DNA of 62,115 bases from an uncultured Clostridia bacterium (GTDB taxonomy: Bacteria > Bacillota > Clostridia > Oscillospirales > Acutalibacteraceae): assembly GCA_904397895.1 (NCBI GenBank), contig CAJFOZ010000069.1, positions 1 through 62,115 on the forward strand, in the 5' to 3' direction. Below are positions 54,479-62,115 of the stretch, piece after piece. Under the pieces are notes generated by a model that had not been told where the DNA came from, made no database searches, and saw only the letters and a list, made by a program, of their open reading frames with translations. The translations under genes and the position numbers were made by a program. Each line of letters starts with the position of its first letter. Positions within the stretch are counted from its first letter, which is position 1.

Positions 54479-56245
54479 TTATTCTCGGAGTAACCGATCG
54501 TTTAATTCCTGACTCGGAGTAACATAGATGGTACTATAATGGTCGTAAATGACCATACCTGGTTTGGCGCCTTGAGGTTTTTTGACAAATTTCACCCGGG
54601 TATAATCCACTGGTACCTGGGAGGACTCCCTGGCTTTGCTGTGGAATGCAGCCAATTGGGCAGCTTCCAGGATGGTGGTGTCCGGGATGTCGGCCCCCGC
54701 CGCTTTGACAATGGCATGGGAGCCGGGTATATTCTTTACATGGAGCCAAAGGTCGCCGTTGTGAGCATCCCGCAGGGTGAGCTTGTCGTTTTGCTGGTTG
54801 TTGCGCCCCACCTGGATGACGAAACCGTCGCTGGACATAAATTCCAGCGGCCCCAACAGTGGAGGAGGCTTCTGGCGGGATTTGTTCTGGCTGCGGATAT
54901 ATCCCTGTCCCACCAGTTCACGACGGATCTCCTGGAGTTCCCGTTCGGTCTGGGCCCTAGAAAGGGCGTCAAACACCGTATCGATGTACAAAAGTTCCTG
55001 TTCCCCCTGAGCGATCTGATCGATCAAAAAGGCCTCGGCCGTCTGGGCCTTGCGGTAATCCTTGTAATACTTTTGGGCATTTTGAACCGGCGTCTTGGAA
55101 GGGTCCAGTTTAATGCTCACCAGAGGGCTCTGCGGATCATAGAAATTCTCCAAAGAGATTTCGGTCATGCCCTTTTGGATGCGGTAAAGGTTGGCGTTTA
55201 AAAGATCGCCGCATTGGCGGAGATACTCCCTGTCACCGCACTGCTTGAGTTCCAAACGCTGTGCGTTCAATTTGCGGGACGCCCGGTCGGAGGCGTTTGC
55301 AAGCACCCGCAAAAGATCCTTGGATTTCTGCCGCATGCGTTCCATCTGGTCACGTTGGGCATAGAAGGCATCCAGCAGCTGGCTAAAACTGTCAAAGGCT
55401 TTGCCGGTGGCCTTGATGCCGTATTGTACAATAGGGAAAAAGCTGAAATCCAATGGTTTTCCCGTATCGTTTTCCACCAGCATAGTGGGTTGACCGTTCC
55501 CCTTTTCCAGACGTTCTTTCAACTGCCCTAAGAAGAAAATCAGCCGATGTTTTTGATCCTCGCTCATGGAATGGCTGCGCACATCGGCCCCATGGCCCAC
55601 ATAAAAGGCCGCCTCCCGGCACACCAATGGCGAGAGTCCGCACAAAAGGGACAAAAGCGCCTTGGAAAGCTCCATATCCTTTTGGCCATCAAGCCCCGCC
55701 AGGATTTGCTCCGAACAAACCTTTTCAAGATCCATGCTGTTGGCCGGGGCCGGAGGCATGGCATAGGGCAATCCCGGCAGTACCAGGCGTACCGACGACA
55801 TCTCAGCGTCCACCCGCTTGATGGAATCGACGATAATACCGTCCTCCCCGATGAGGATGATGTTGCTGTGCCGCCCCATGATCTCCACCGCCAAGGTGAG
55901 GGTGATGTGATCCCCCAAATCATTGGTGGTGTCGAAATCCAGGAAGAGCACCCGTTCCAAACCGGGCTGACGGATGCGCAACAATTTGGCATTGGTAAGG
56001 CGTTTGCGCAGCAGCATGCAGAACATGGGTGGGACAGCCGGATTCTCTGGGACAAACTGGGTAAAATGGATGCGAGGCCCAGCCGCCCGGCAAGAAAGCA
56101 GCAGCCTCCTTGCTCCGGCGCGGCCCCGCATATGAAACACCAGTTCCTCCCGGGAGGGCTGATGAATTTTATCGATGCGTGTATCCACCGCCCAATCCTC
56201 CAGTTCCCGCTTGAGGAGGCTGAGCAATGCGCCGTCCAGCGCCAT
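54479..56245 (-). CDS. rqcH: Ribosome quality control protein RqcH (NFACT family)
   Basis: A 588-residue NFACT protein; RqcH recruits Ala-tRNA to stalled 50S subunits and directs C-terminal Ala tailing. NFACT-N includes RIDKIHQPSREELVFHMRGR and LTLAVEIMGRHSNIILI, a coiled coil lies about 290-430, and the NFACT-R domain has GRNNQQNDKLTLRDAHNGDL and WLHVKNIPGSHAIVKA. The Asp-Arg pair of the Bacillus protein needed for tRNA binding appears as Glu-Arg (GLERVLFLDF). ATG 56245 after AAAGGATG. Confidence 0.92.
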   Translation of the reverse strand: MALDGALLSLLKRELEDWAVDTRIDKIHQPSREELVFHMRGRAGARRLLLSCRAAGPRIHFTQFVPENPAVPPMFCMLLRKRLTNAKLLRIRQPGLERVLFLDFDTTNDLGDHITLTLAVEIMGRHSNIILIGEDGIIVDSIKRVDAEMSSVRLVLPGLPYAMPPAPANSMDLEKVCSEQILAGLDGQKDMELSKALLSLLCGLSPLVCREAAFYVGHGADVRSHSMSEDQKHRLIFFLGQLKERLEKGNGQPTMLVENDTGKPLDFSFFPIVQYGIKATGKAFDSFSQLLDAFYAQRDQMERMRQKSKDLLRVLANASDRASRKLNAQRLELKQCGDREYLRQCGDLLNANLYRIQKGMTEISLENFYDPQSPLVSIKLDPSKTPVQNAQKYYKDYRKAQTAEAFLIDQIAQGEQELLYIDTVFDALSRAQTERELQEIRRELVGQGYIRSQNKSRQKPPPLLGPLEFMSSDGFVIQVGRNNQQNDKLTLRDAHNGDLWLHVKNIPGSHAIVKAAGADIPDTTILEAAQLAAFHSKARESSQVPVDYTRVKFVKKPQGAKPGMVIYDHYSTIYVTPSQELNDRLLRE

Positions 56246-56381
56246 GGGAATCACATCCTTTCGTTAATGGTTAGGCCTAGAAGAAGGCTTGTCCAGGAGA
56301 GGGAAGGCGGCGGGGTATCCCCCACCGCCAGGCATCCCATTGTTATAACCGCCCCATAAAATGTAAATCATTTGCAGCTAT

Positions 56382-56402
56382 AAAAACGGCCATGTGGGCC
56401 GT
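56382..56402 (-). terminator. Terminator after the flavin reductase-like gene
   Basis: Short stem ACGGCC / GGCCGT with a 5-base loop, followed by TTTTTAT on the minus strand. Confidence 0.65.
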
Positions 56403-56485
56403 CCCGCCCCAAGGCCTTAGAATGTTAAGCATCCGGGTACAGTGTGGCCGGATGTTCGTAACAAATAGCAGCTATGCCACGATTC

Positions 56486-56995
56486 TTACTGCTTTTTGCG
56501 CAGCACTTTGACAATCTCTCCCACAAACATGCGATGATAATCTTTGTCCGGATACCATTTCCCGTCCACCTCTTGGTCCAAAAGGCATGCAGGATCCATG
56601 GGGCTCTCGTAAAGTTTACGGCATACAAGCACCAATTTAGCCTGTTCAAAATAGGTGGCGCCCTCCTCAAAGACAGGGGTCAGCCCCGTCTCCTTGGCTT
56701 TATCGATATCACGGCCCGATTTGCTGCCGCAGATGCCCAGAGCGGGTTTGTACTGTTCATCGTAGAACGAGAGGGTAAACAGATCATTACTCTTCACAAA
56801 CTCCATGGTGTAGCGCTGGGGACGGATAACGGTCACCGCCACATTCTTGCCCCACATGACGCCCATACCGCCCCAGCTGGCCGTCATGGTGTTGTATCCA
56901 TTGGAATCGCCTGCCGTCACCAGCATCCACTGGTTGCCGATGAGGTCAAAGACATTTTCATTGATGTCCTGCGGACGGATGGTTTCAAAGCTCAT
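56486..56995 (-). CDS. Flavin reductase/flavoredoxin-like protein
   Basis: A 169-residue FMN-binding split-barrel protein: NQWMLVTAGDSNGYNTMTAS, GVMWGKNVAVTVIRPQRYT and SNDLFTLSFYDEQYKPAL follow the flavoredoxin pattern (FMN phosphate and isoalloxazine contacts). The ATG at 56995 is chosen because AAAGGAGCG is 6 bases upstream. Probable electron transfer role; partner unknown. Confidence 0.85.
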   Translation of the reverse strand: MSFETIRPQDINENVFDLIGNQWMLVTAGDSNGYNTMTASWGGMGVMWGKNVAVTVIRPQRYTMEFVKSNDLFTLSFYDEQYKPALGICGSKSGRDIDKAKETGLTPVFEEGATYFEQAKLVLVCRKLYESPMDPACLLDQEVDGKWYPDKDYHRMFVGEIVKVLRKKQ

Positions 56996-57070
56996 GGAAA
57001 ACGCTCCTTTATTCATAGTAGTGATCCCCCTTATGATAGCACATTTTTCTTCCACTTCCAAGATGGGACG

Positions 57071-57098
57071 TTACATTCACACAAAACTCTGCTATAAT
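57071..57098 (+). promoter_or_regulatory. Promoter of argJ-like gene
   Basis: TTACAT, 16-base spacer, TATAAT with an extended -10 (TGCTATAAT). Confidence 0.75.
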
Positions 57099-57188
57099 CG
57101 AAGGAAGAACATCGTGGGACCTCCTATAGTATATGAGGCATAGAGGATGTCCCATACCCGGAGATCCAAAACCAGGAGTGATTGTACT

Positions 57189-58388
57189 ATGAACCGCATT
57201 GAATTTGTTGCCGGTGGCGTCACCTGTCCCAAGGGGTTTGAAGCTGCCGGCGTATCCTGCGGGATCAAATCCCAGGGCAAGGATTTGATGCTGATTGTAG
57301 CCGAAAAGCCATGCGCTGTGGCGGCGGTATACACCAAAAGCGCCGTCAAAGGGGCACCCCTCACCGTCACCGCCCAAAACATTTTGCACGGACGTGCCCA
57401 GGCTGTGGTTTGCAACAGCGGGATCGCCAACTGCTGTGTGGAAGGAGGCGTGGCAGCTGCGAAAAAGATGTGCAGCCTGACGGCCAAAGCCCTTCATATC
57501 CCTTCGGAAGACGTCATTGTAGCCTCCACCGGCGAGATAGGCGTCCCTTTACCCATGAAGCAGATAGAAGCCGGTATTGGCGAGGCAGCCGATACCTTTT
57601 CCAAAGAGGGAGGCCATGATGCCGCTTTGGCCATCCTCACCGACGACTCTACGCCAAAAGAGCTTGCAGTAGAATTTTTAGTTGGGGATGTCCCCTGCCA
57701 TATCGGCGGGATGGCAAAAGGGGCGGGGATGCTCCGTCCCAATATGGCTACCATGTTATGCTTTTTGACATCGGACGTCAATATCCATCCAGAGCTACTG
57801 GACCGTGCGTTAAAGGAGGCGGTGGATCAAAGCTTCCACCGTATGGCTTTAGGCGGATCCCCTTCCCCCAACGACATGGTCACCATCCTGTCCTCTGGCC
57901 TTGCAGGCAATGCCAAGATTACCGATTTAGGGGATGGGTATCAATCCTTTTGTCAAGCGCTTAAGATGCTCTGCCTGGAGCTTATGAAATGGATAGCCAA
58001 AGACAGCCGTCCCGGCGGCCGTCTGCTCACCTGTCAAATCCATGCCGCACGCACAGAACGGGATGCCCTCATAGCGGCCAAAGCTGTGACCAGTTGCCCG
58101 CAGGTGATAGAGGCTTTGTCCGACGGTTCCCCTTGCTGGGCCGATATTGTATGCGCCATCGGGGGAAGCGGCGCCAATGTGGATGGCGGCGCTATGGATG
58201 TCTCTCTTCTCTCCCCTGCGTCCGGGGAGATGGTGCATCTGTGCGGCAGCTGCACTGCCCTTTTCTTTGATCCTCAAAAGGCACGCAATGTGTTGGATGA
58301 ATCGGAAGTCATCCTGCATGTTGACTGCAACGACGGTTTTTTTGATTCTGTGTCCTATGGATGCCTTGGCCCTGTCTCCCGATCCTAA
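57189..58388 (+). CDS. ArgJ family N-acetyltransferase (divergent)
   Basis: A 399-residue member of the ArgJ fold (ornithine/glutamate acetyltransferase). The autocleavage and nucleophile site is NMATMLCFLTSDV near residue 190, preceded by the oxyanion segment ASTGEIGVPLP. Usual conserved features are altered: the DGDTSTND region reads GGSPSPNDM, and the C-terminal KINADYRT tail is absent, the protein ending YGCLGPVSRS. No other arg genes are nearby. It may be a paralogue with a changed acceptor. ATG 57189 after AGGAGTG. Confidence 0.82.
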   Translation: MNRIEFVAGGVTCPKGFEAAGVSCGIKSQGKDLMLIVAEKPCAVAAVYTKSAVKGAPLTVTAQNILHGRAQAVVCNSGIANCCVEGGVAAAKKMCSLTAKALHIPSEDVIVASTGEIGVPLPMKQIEAGIGEAADTFSKEGGHDAALAILTDDSTPKELAVEFLVGDVPCHIGGMAKGAGMLRPNMATMLCFLTSDVNIHPELLDRALKEAVDQSFHRMALGGSPSPNDMVTILSSGLAGNAKITDLGDGYQSFCQALKMLCLELMKWIAKDSRPGGRLLTCQIHAARTERDALIAAKAVTSCPQVIEALSDGSPCWADIVCAIGGSGANVDGGAMDVSLLSPASGEMVHLCGSCTALFFDPQKARNVLDESEVILHVDCNDGFFDSVSYGCLGPVSRS

Positions 58389-58408
58389 CTTCCGTATTTT
58401 GAAACGCG

Positions 58409-58449
58409 AAAACCCCCGCTGCTTTTCAGGAAAACAGCGGGGGTTTTAT
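58409..58449. terminator. Bidirectional terminator between argJ-like and PBP1 genes
   Basis: 13-bp stem AAAACCCCCGCTG / CAGCGGGGGTTTT followed by ATTCTG. Confidence 0.85.
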
Positions 58450-58500
58450 TCTGCATAGGTCACCTATAGCGGCCATCTGTAAAGGCATTTTTAAGGGATC

Positions 58501-60939
58501 TTATGCCGCTGGACGGTGGGTGGAAGAAGAATCCTGGGCGGAAGGTTCCGAAGATACCGGGGACTCTGATGAGGATTGGCTCTCCAACATCTGCGAAGAG
58601 GCAGGGATCTCGGAAACAGGGGAACTGCTAGACGCTTCCGGGGAGGAACTTTCCGGTTTGGAGGTTGGTGTAGAGGAGGCCGGTTTGCTGCTCTCATCCT
58701 CTTCCAAGCCGCTACTTAGATTTTTGTGAATGCCGTTGCACACTTTTGGGATATTGGTCTTTTTGTAGTACCCCAATTTCTTATGGGTACAGCTGTTTCC
58801 AGCCAATAAACCGGAATCCTCACAGTAGGTACGCATAACCACTGAGTCATCGGCAGGGAATTTAATGTTCTCCAAATCCGCATGGATCCCCCTCATGCTC
58901 TTAGCCCATCCGTATTTGGCGCCGTTTACGATGGATTTGGGCAATGCTTTGGGGGTATCGAACCCATACCAAACCCCTGCCACATAATAGGGAGTCCCGC
59001 CCACGATCCAGACATTGGTGGACTCATTGTCAGCACCCGACGTACCGGTCTTAGCGAAGATCTCCATGCCTTTGCTCTCCGGCCAATAACCGTTGGTACG
59101 CACTTCGCGTCCGGTACCGCTGGCGCCGTCCACAACCTGGATCATCAATCGGTTCATAATATAAGCCGTGTCGGGGCTCAAAGTACGGGTGGCAGAGGAG
59201 CCTTCGCCCTCTTTGGCCTTCTCGATGAGGACATTGCCGTCGGCATCCTCCACGCGGTAGAAGGAGTAGGGTTCGTAATAAAGGCCGCCGTTGCCAAATG
59301 TCTGGAATGCTGCCGTCATCTCCAGCACCGTCAGTCCCTTGGTCATACCGCCCAGGGCCAGCGGAGAACGATCCCGGTCGGTGTAGGTGACGCCATTAAT
59401 CTCCTCGCTGTCAATAAGGTTATCCAGATGGAAACGGTCCTTTGCAAAATCAAAGCTTGCGTCAATGCCAATGTCCTCCAGGATGCGGGCCGAGATGGTG
59501 TTGAGGGATTTCTCCAAGCCCTTTTGGACGGTAACATTTTCATAGGACCACCGATCGTTGTAGTTGGGCGGCCATTTTTTGAGTTTTCCGTCCTGTTTGA
59601 TGGTCAGGGGCTCATCGGGATATACGGTTGAATAGGTAATTTTGTCAAATTCCAAAGCCGGGCCATAGGTGGTCAAAGGCTTGATAGAAGAACCTGTTTG
59701 TCTCTTAGCCATAGTGGCGCGGCTAAAGACACGGGTATCGGTCTTCTCGCCGATAGCACCGGCCGTAGCCACAATACGGCCCGTGTAGTCCATAACGACA
59801 ATACCCGACTGGGGTTGGCTGGCCGCTTTGATGGTGGGGAAATTATCGGGATTGGAATAAATGTCTTCCACCACTGCTTGCGCATCCCGGTCTACAGCCG
59901 AGTAAATGCGCAGGCCCTGGGTGTAGAGCATGGTCTGGGCGTATTTGCGGTCATAGCCCAGCTCTTCCACCAATGAATTCACCACATCTTCAAACACCAT
60001 GTCGGAATACCAGCTTTGGACATGGGTAACATCCTCTTCTAAAGTGGAGCTGGGATTAAACTCCAAGGGATAAGCCACTGCTTCGTCGTACTCCGCTTGA
60101 GAGATCTTACCTTGACGCAACATCTCGGACAACACCGTCAATTGCCGCTCCTTGTTGTTTTCAGGATACAGCAGAGGATTGTACCGGGTGGGATACTTGG
60201 TGATGCCGATGATGGACGCGCATTCGGCTAAATTGAGTTCACTAACGTCCTTGCCAAAGTACTTATTGGCCGCCGCTTGGACGCCGTGGCATCCGCTGCC
60301 GAGGGCAATGGTGTTCAGATAAGCGCAGAGGATATCGTCCTTGTTGTTGGTCTTCTCAAACTCCAAAGCCCGCATGATTTCGCGGATTTTTCGGGAAAAG
60401 CTGACGTCGGTATCGTCGGTCAAGTTTTTGATGAGCTGTTGGGTGATGGTAGAACCGCCCTGACGTCCTCCATAGATTGGGACAAAGGAATTGATCATTG
60501 CGCCGATGGTCCGTTTCCAATCCACACCCTTGTGTTGATAAAAACGCTGGTCTTCAATGGCCACAGCCGCATCCTTCATATATTGTGGGATTTGATCAAA
60601 ATCCACCCAGGTGCGGTTTTCCTGGCCGTGGTACTCCTCGGTTTTTACCCACTCGCCGGTGGCGTCGTCTTTTTCATACAGGAAGCTTGTGTAATTGAGA
60701 TTCATCTGGCCTAAGTCAATGTCGGTACCTTTGTCCATCTTCATAATGTAGATGGTCATAGCGCCGGCCACGATGCTACCTGTAATGACCATGATCAGCA
60801 AAGCGCTCAAGAGTACCTTGCCGATGATAGACAAGACTTTCAACGTAACACCCACTGCTTTGGGACGTTCTTTTTTGGGACGTTGGGATCGGGGAGCGCC
60901 GGTTGATGTATTGTGTTGCTCGGATATGCGGTCACTCAT
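58501..60939 (-). CDS. Class A penicillin-binding protein (PBP1A-like)
   Basis: Bifunctional glycosyltransferase/transpeptidase of 812 residues. A Lys/Arg-rich cytosolic start, one transmembrane helix (about 35-65), GT51 domain (EDQRFYQHKGVDW, GGSTITQQLIKNLTDD), then transpeptidase domain with SSIK in KRQTGSSIKPLTT, SLN in EKSLNTIS and KTG in FAKTGTSGADN. A Ser/Pro/Glu-rich low-complexity tail (about 735-812) extends outside the cell. Builds peptidoglycan at the outer membrane face. Confidence 0.95.
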   Translation of the reverse strand: MSDRISEQHNTSTGAPRSQRPKKERPKAVGVTLKVLSIIGKVLLSALLIMVITGSIVAGAMTIYIMKMDKGTDIDLGQMNLNYTSFLYEKDDATGEWVKTEEYHGQENRTWVDFDQIPQYMKDAAVAIEDQRFYQHKGVDWKRTIGAMINSFVPIYGGRQGGSTITQQLIKNLTDDTDVSFSRKIREIMRALEFEKTNNKDDILCAYLNTIALGSGCHGVQAAANKYFGKDVSELNLAECASIIGITKYPTRYNPLLYPENNKERQLTVLSEMLRQGKISQAEYDEAVAYPLEFNPSSTLEEDVTHVQSWYSDMVFEDVVNSLVEELGYDRKYAQTMLYTQGLRIYSAVDRDAQAVVEDIYSNPDNFPTIKAASQPQSGIVVMDYTGRIVATAGAIGEKTDTRVFSRATMAKRQTGSSIKPLTTYGPALEFDKITYSTVYPDEPLTIKQDGKLKKWPPNYNDRWSYENVTVQKGLEKSLNTISARILEDIGIDASFDFAKDRFHLDNLIDSEEINGVTYTDRDRSPLALGGMTKGLTVLEMTAAFQTFGNGGLYYEPYSFYRVEDADGNVLIEKAKEGEGSSATRTLSPDTAYIMNRLMIQVVDGASGTGREVRTNGYWPESKGMEIFAKTGTSGADNESTNVWIVGGTPYYVAGVWYGFDTPKALPKSIVNGAKYGWAKSMRGIHADLENIKFPADDSVVMRTYCEDSGLLAGNSCTHKKLGYYKKTNIPKVCNGIHKNLSSGLEEDESSKPASSTPTSKPESSSPEASSSSPVSEIPASSQMLESQSSSESPVSSEPSAQDSSSTHRPAA

Positions 60940-60971
60940 GTATGCTTTCGCCTCCCTTAACTATTCTGATT

Positions 60972-60999
60972 ATTATAACATATTTTATCCCGTATGCAA
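60972..60999 (-). promoter_or_regulatory. Promoter of the class A PBP gene
   Basis: TTGCAT, 16-base spacer, TATAAT on the minus strand. Confidence 0.72.
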
Positions 61000-61187
61000 A
61001 ACCAGGAAAGATTTTTCACGGTTGGCTTGAAAAACCCCTTCTATTTTCAGAAAATTTTGTAGCGTCCACCAGGTTCTGTGAATAAGATAGACAAATCCTG
61101 GCAACGATAATAGCGTGAAACCCCCAAAAAATTCAGTATGTATGATTTGCTTATCGGCTTATCCCTGTGCAAAGGAGTGGTATATTC

Positions 61188-61508
61188 TTGGGTAAGATCA
61201 ATGTAAAAACCAGTGTATTAGTGGCGGCATCATCTTTTGCTGCCACCTTGTGCATCCTGATGGGTGCATCCATGATTGGCAGCAGTACCCAGGCACCGCC
61301 CTCCTCACAGGCGGTCCAAGCGGGATGGGTGATGCGCGACTACCAAGGTAAAATTGCTGTATTTCAAGATGGAAACGATAATCCCATTGAGGTCTTGGAG
61401 GTCTATGTCAGTAGCTTGCCCGAACATGATCAGGATCTTCTCCAATCCGGCATCCGCATTGACGACCAAAAAGAGCTTCAACAACTGATCGAAGACTATA
61501 CCGGATAA
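61188..61508 (+). CDS. Small membrane protein with BofC C-terminal-like domain
   Basis: A 106-residue protein: N-terminal membrane segment (about 8-30), short polar linker, then GWVMRDYQGKIAVFQDGNDN and YVSSLPEHDQDLLQSGI, a pattern like the BofC C-terminal domain. BofC tunes forespore-to-mother-cell signalling in sporulation; whether this homologue does so is unknown, though sigK lies just downstream. TTG 61188 is chosen because AAAGGAGTG is 8 bases upstream. Confidence 0.75.
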   Translation: MGKINVKTSVLVAASSFAATLCILMGASMIGSSTQAPPSSQAVQAGWVMRDYQGKIAVFQDGNDNPIEVLEVYVSSLPEHDQDLLQSGIRIDDQKELQQLIEDYTG

Positions 61509-61526
61509 TCCTCCTCCATTCATCCA

Positions 61527-61567
61527 GAAAAAAGCCGCTGTTACCGGGATGTCCCAGCGGCTTTTTT
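61527..61567 (+). terminator. Terminator after the BofC-like gene
   Basis: AAAAAAGCCGCTG / CAGCGGCTTTTTT stem followed by CTG. Confidence 0.88.
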
Positions 61568-61704
61568 CTGCGATCCAAAAGGGCACAAGAAATGATGTCC
61601 GCTTGTCTTTTTCGCTTTTTTCCCCGATGGACAGGCAAAAATCTCTCCCTCCCGCATAAGATGGAAAGACATCCCATGCTTGGGAGAAGGGGGGAATCTT
61701 TTCT

Positions 61705-62097
61705 ATGGTCACTGAATTGCTTCTTGCGGCCCTTTCCAATATTATTTATTTTGCATTACACATTTCTCATTCCGGTTCATTTCCCCGGCCCCTCTCATCG
61801 GCCGAGGAAAAGGAATGCCTGGATGCTTACCATGAAAAAGGTGATTTAGAAGCACGCAATAAGCTGATCGAACATAATCTCCGTCTGGTGGCCCACATCA
61901 TTAAAAAGTACTATTCCAATCTTCGGGATCAAGACGATTTGATTTCCATCGGCACCATCGGACTCATCAAGGCCATCAATACCTTTAACAGCGGGCGCAA
62001 TTGTCGTCTTGCCACGTATGCCGCCAAGTGTATTGAAAATGCTATACTATCGCAGCGGACTTTTTACCTCTCCATGTGGCTGATCGCACCGACTTAA
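61705..62097 (+). pseudogene. sigK: 5' part of sporulation sigma factor SigK, interrupted
   Basis: The first 112 codons encode the SigK pro-region and region 2: LSSAEEKECLDAYHEKGDLE, RNKLIEHNLRLVAHIIKKYY, LISIGTIGLIKAINTF, LATYAAKCIEN. After GAA-AAT-G at 62035-62041 the frame reads ILSQRTFYLSMWLIAPT and stops, lacking sigma regions 3 and 4. Break point matches the site where skin elements split sigK in Bacillus and Clostridioides, so the gene may be restored by excision in the mother cell. ATG 61705 after AAGGGGGG. An ordinary pseudogene remains possible. Confidence 0.8.
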
Positions 62098-62115
62098 GGG
62101 ATAAATGGCGTGTGT
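62038..62115. mobile_element. Probable left end of a skin-like element in sigK
   Basis: Sequence after AATG at 62038-62041 is not SigK coding. The AATG matches the beginning of the 5-bp AATGA crossover reported for Bacillus skin. Only about 75 bases are in view, so no recombinase or other element gene can be seen. Confidence 0.55.

Overview
The window looks like a chromosome segment of a spore-forming, anaerobic, low-to-mid-GC Firmicute, most likely a gut clostridium of the Ruminococcaceae/Oscillospirales type. This rests on T-box leaders on trp genes, an L27 with the Firmicutes N-terminal leader next to its Prp protease, mini-RNase III, indolepyruvate:ferredoxin oxidoreductase, many small ferredoxin-type proteins, a SigK-type sporulation sigma factor and a BofC-like protein. 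No rRNA, tRNA or CRISPR array was found. All database comparisons are from memory of families; nothing was searched.

Layout. 0.1-3.7 kb (+): iorA-iorB-paaK-like operon for aryl-pyruvate/aryl-acetate interconversion. 3.9-9.0 kb (-): trpB plus an acetyltransferase, a small protein, and trpE-trpG; trpB and trpEG each sit behind their own tryptophan T-box, and no trpA is present. 9.2-13.1 kb (+, with one - gene): prfB, YbaK-type deacylase (-), a secreted lysozyme-like protein, a PduL-type phosphotransacylase. 13.1-16.3 kb (-): FHA protein, RodA/FtsW, class B penicillin-binding protein. 16.4-17.9 kb: divergent Crp/Fnr regulator and ferredoxin.

17.9-27.6 kb (-): a compact phage-derived block with amidase, small and large terminase, portal, Gp20-type scaffold, capsid, two connector-like proteins, a tail terminator apparently fused to a tail tube, a 53-residue ORF, distal tail protein and tail-tip protein. 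There is no integrase, repressor, tape-measure, holin or replication gene, and every reading frame is intact. It may be a domesticated or minimal phage-like particle and is the strongest candidate for an undescribed system in the window.

27.7-34.9 kb: an APH-like pseudokinase, small unknowns, a DUF5067 lipoprotein, the methionine set metF / methionine-synthase reactivation protein / metH (-), and nadE (+). 35.1-35.8 kb: a small AT-rich islet with a SLOG-fold protein divergent from an XRE regulator. 36-41.6 kb: azlCD, YjbQ, YitT, mini-RNase III, obg, rpmA-prp-rplU. 41.7-49.8 kb: secreted C69 dipeptidase with a sortase-like tail, DUF6688 membrane protein, a second YitT, a DUF6440 peptide, a membrane protein joining a degenerate JAMM/MPN-like domain to LysM, an ECF S component, an SRPBCC protein and an anchored DUF4375-like protein. 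49.9-58.4 kb: rsmI, trmN6, a small ferredoxin, an IMP dehydrogenase resembling that of Tritrichomonas, a VOC protein, rqcH, a flavin reductase-like protein, a divergent argJ. 58.5-62.1 kb: class A penicillin-binding protein, BofC-like protein, and the 5' half of sigK. sigK loses its family sequence at a GAA-AAT-G junction, which is where skin elements interrupt sigK in other spore formers, so the window probably ends inside a skin-like element.
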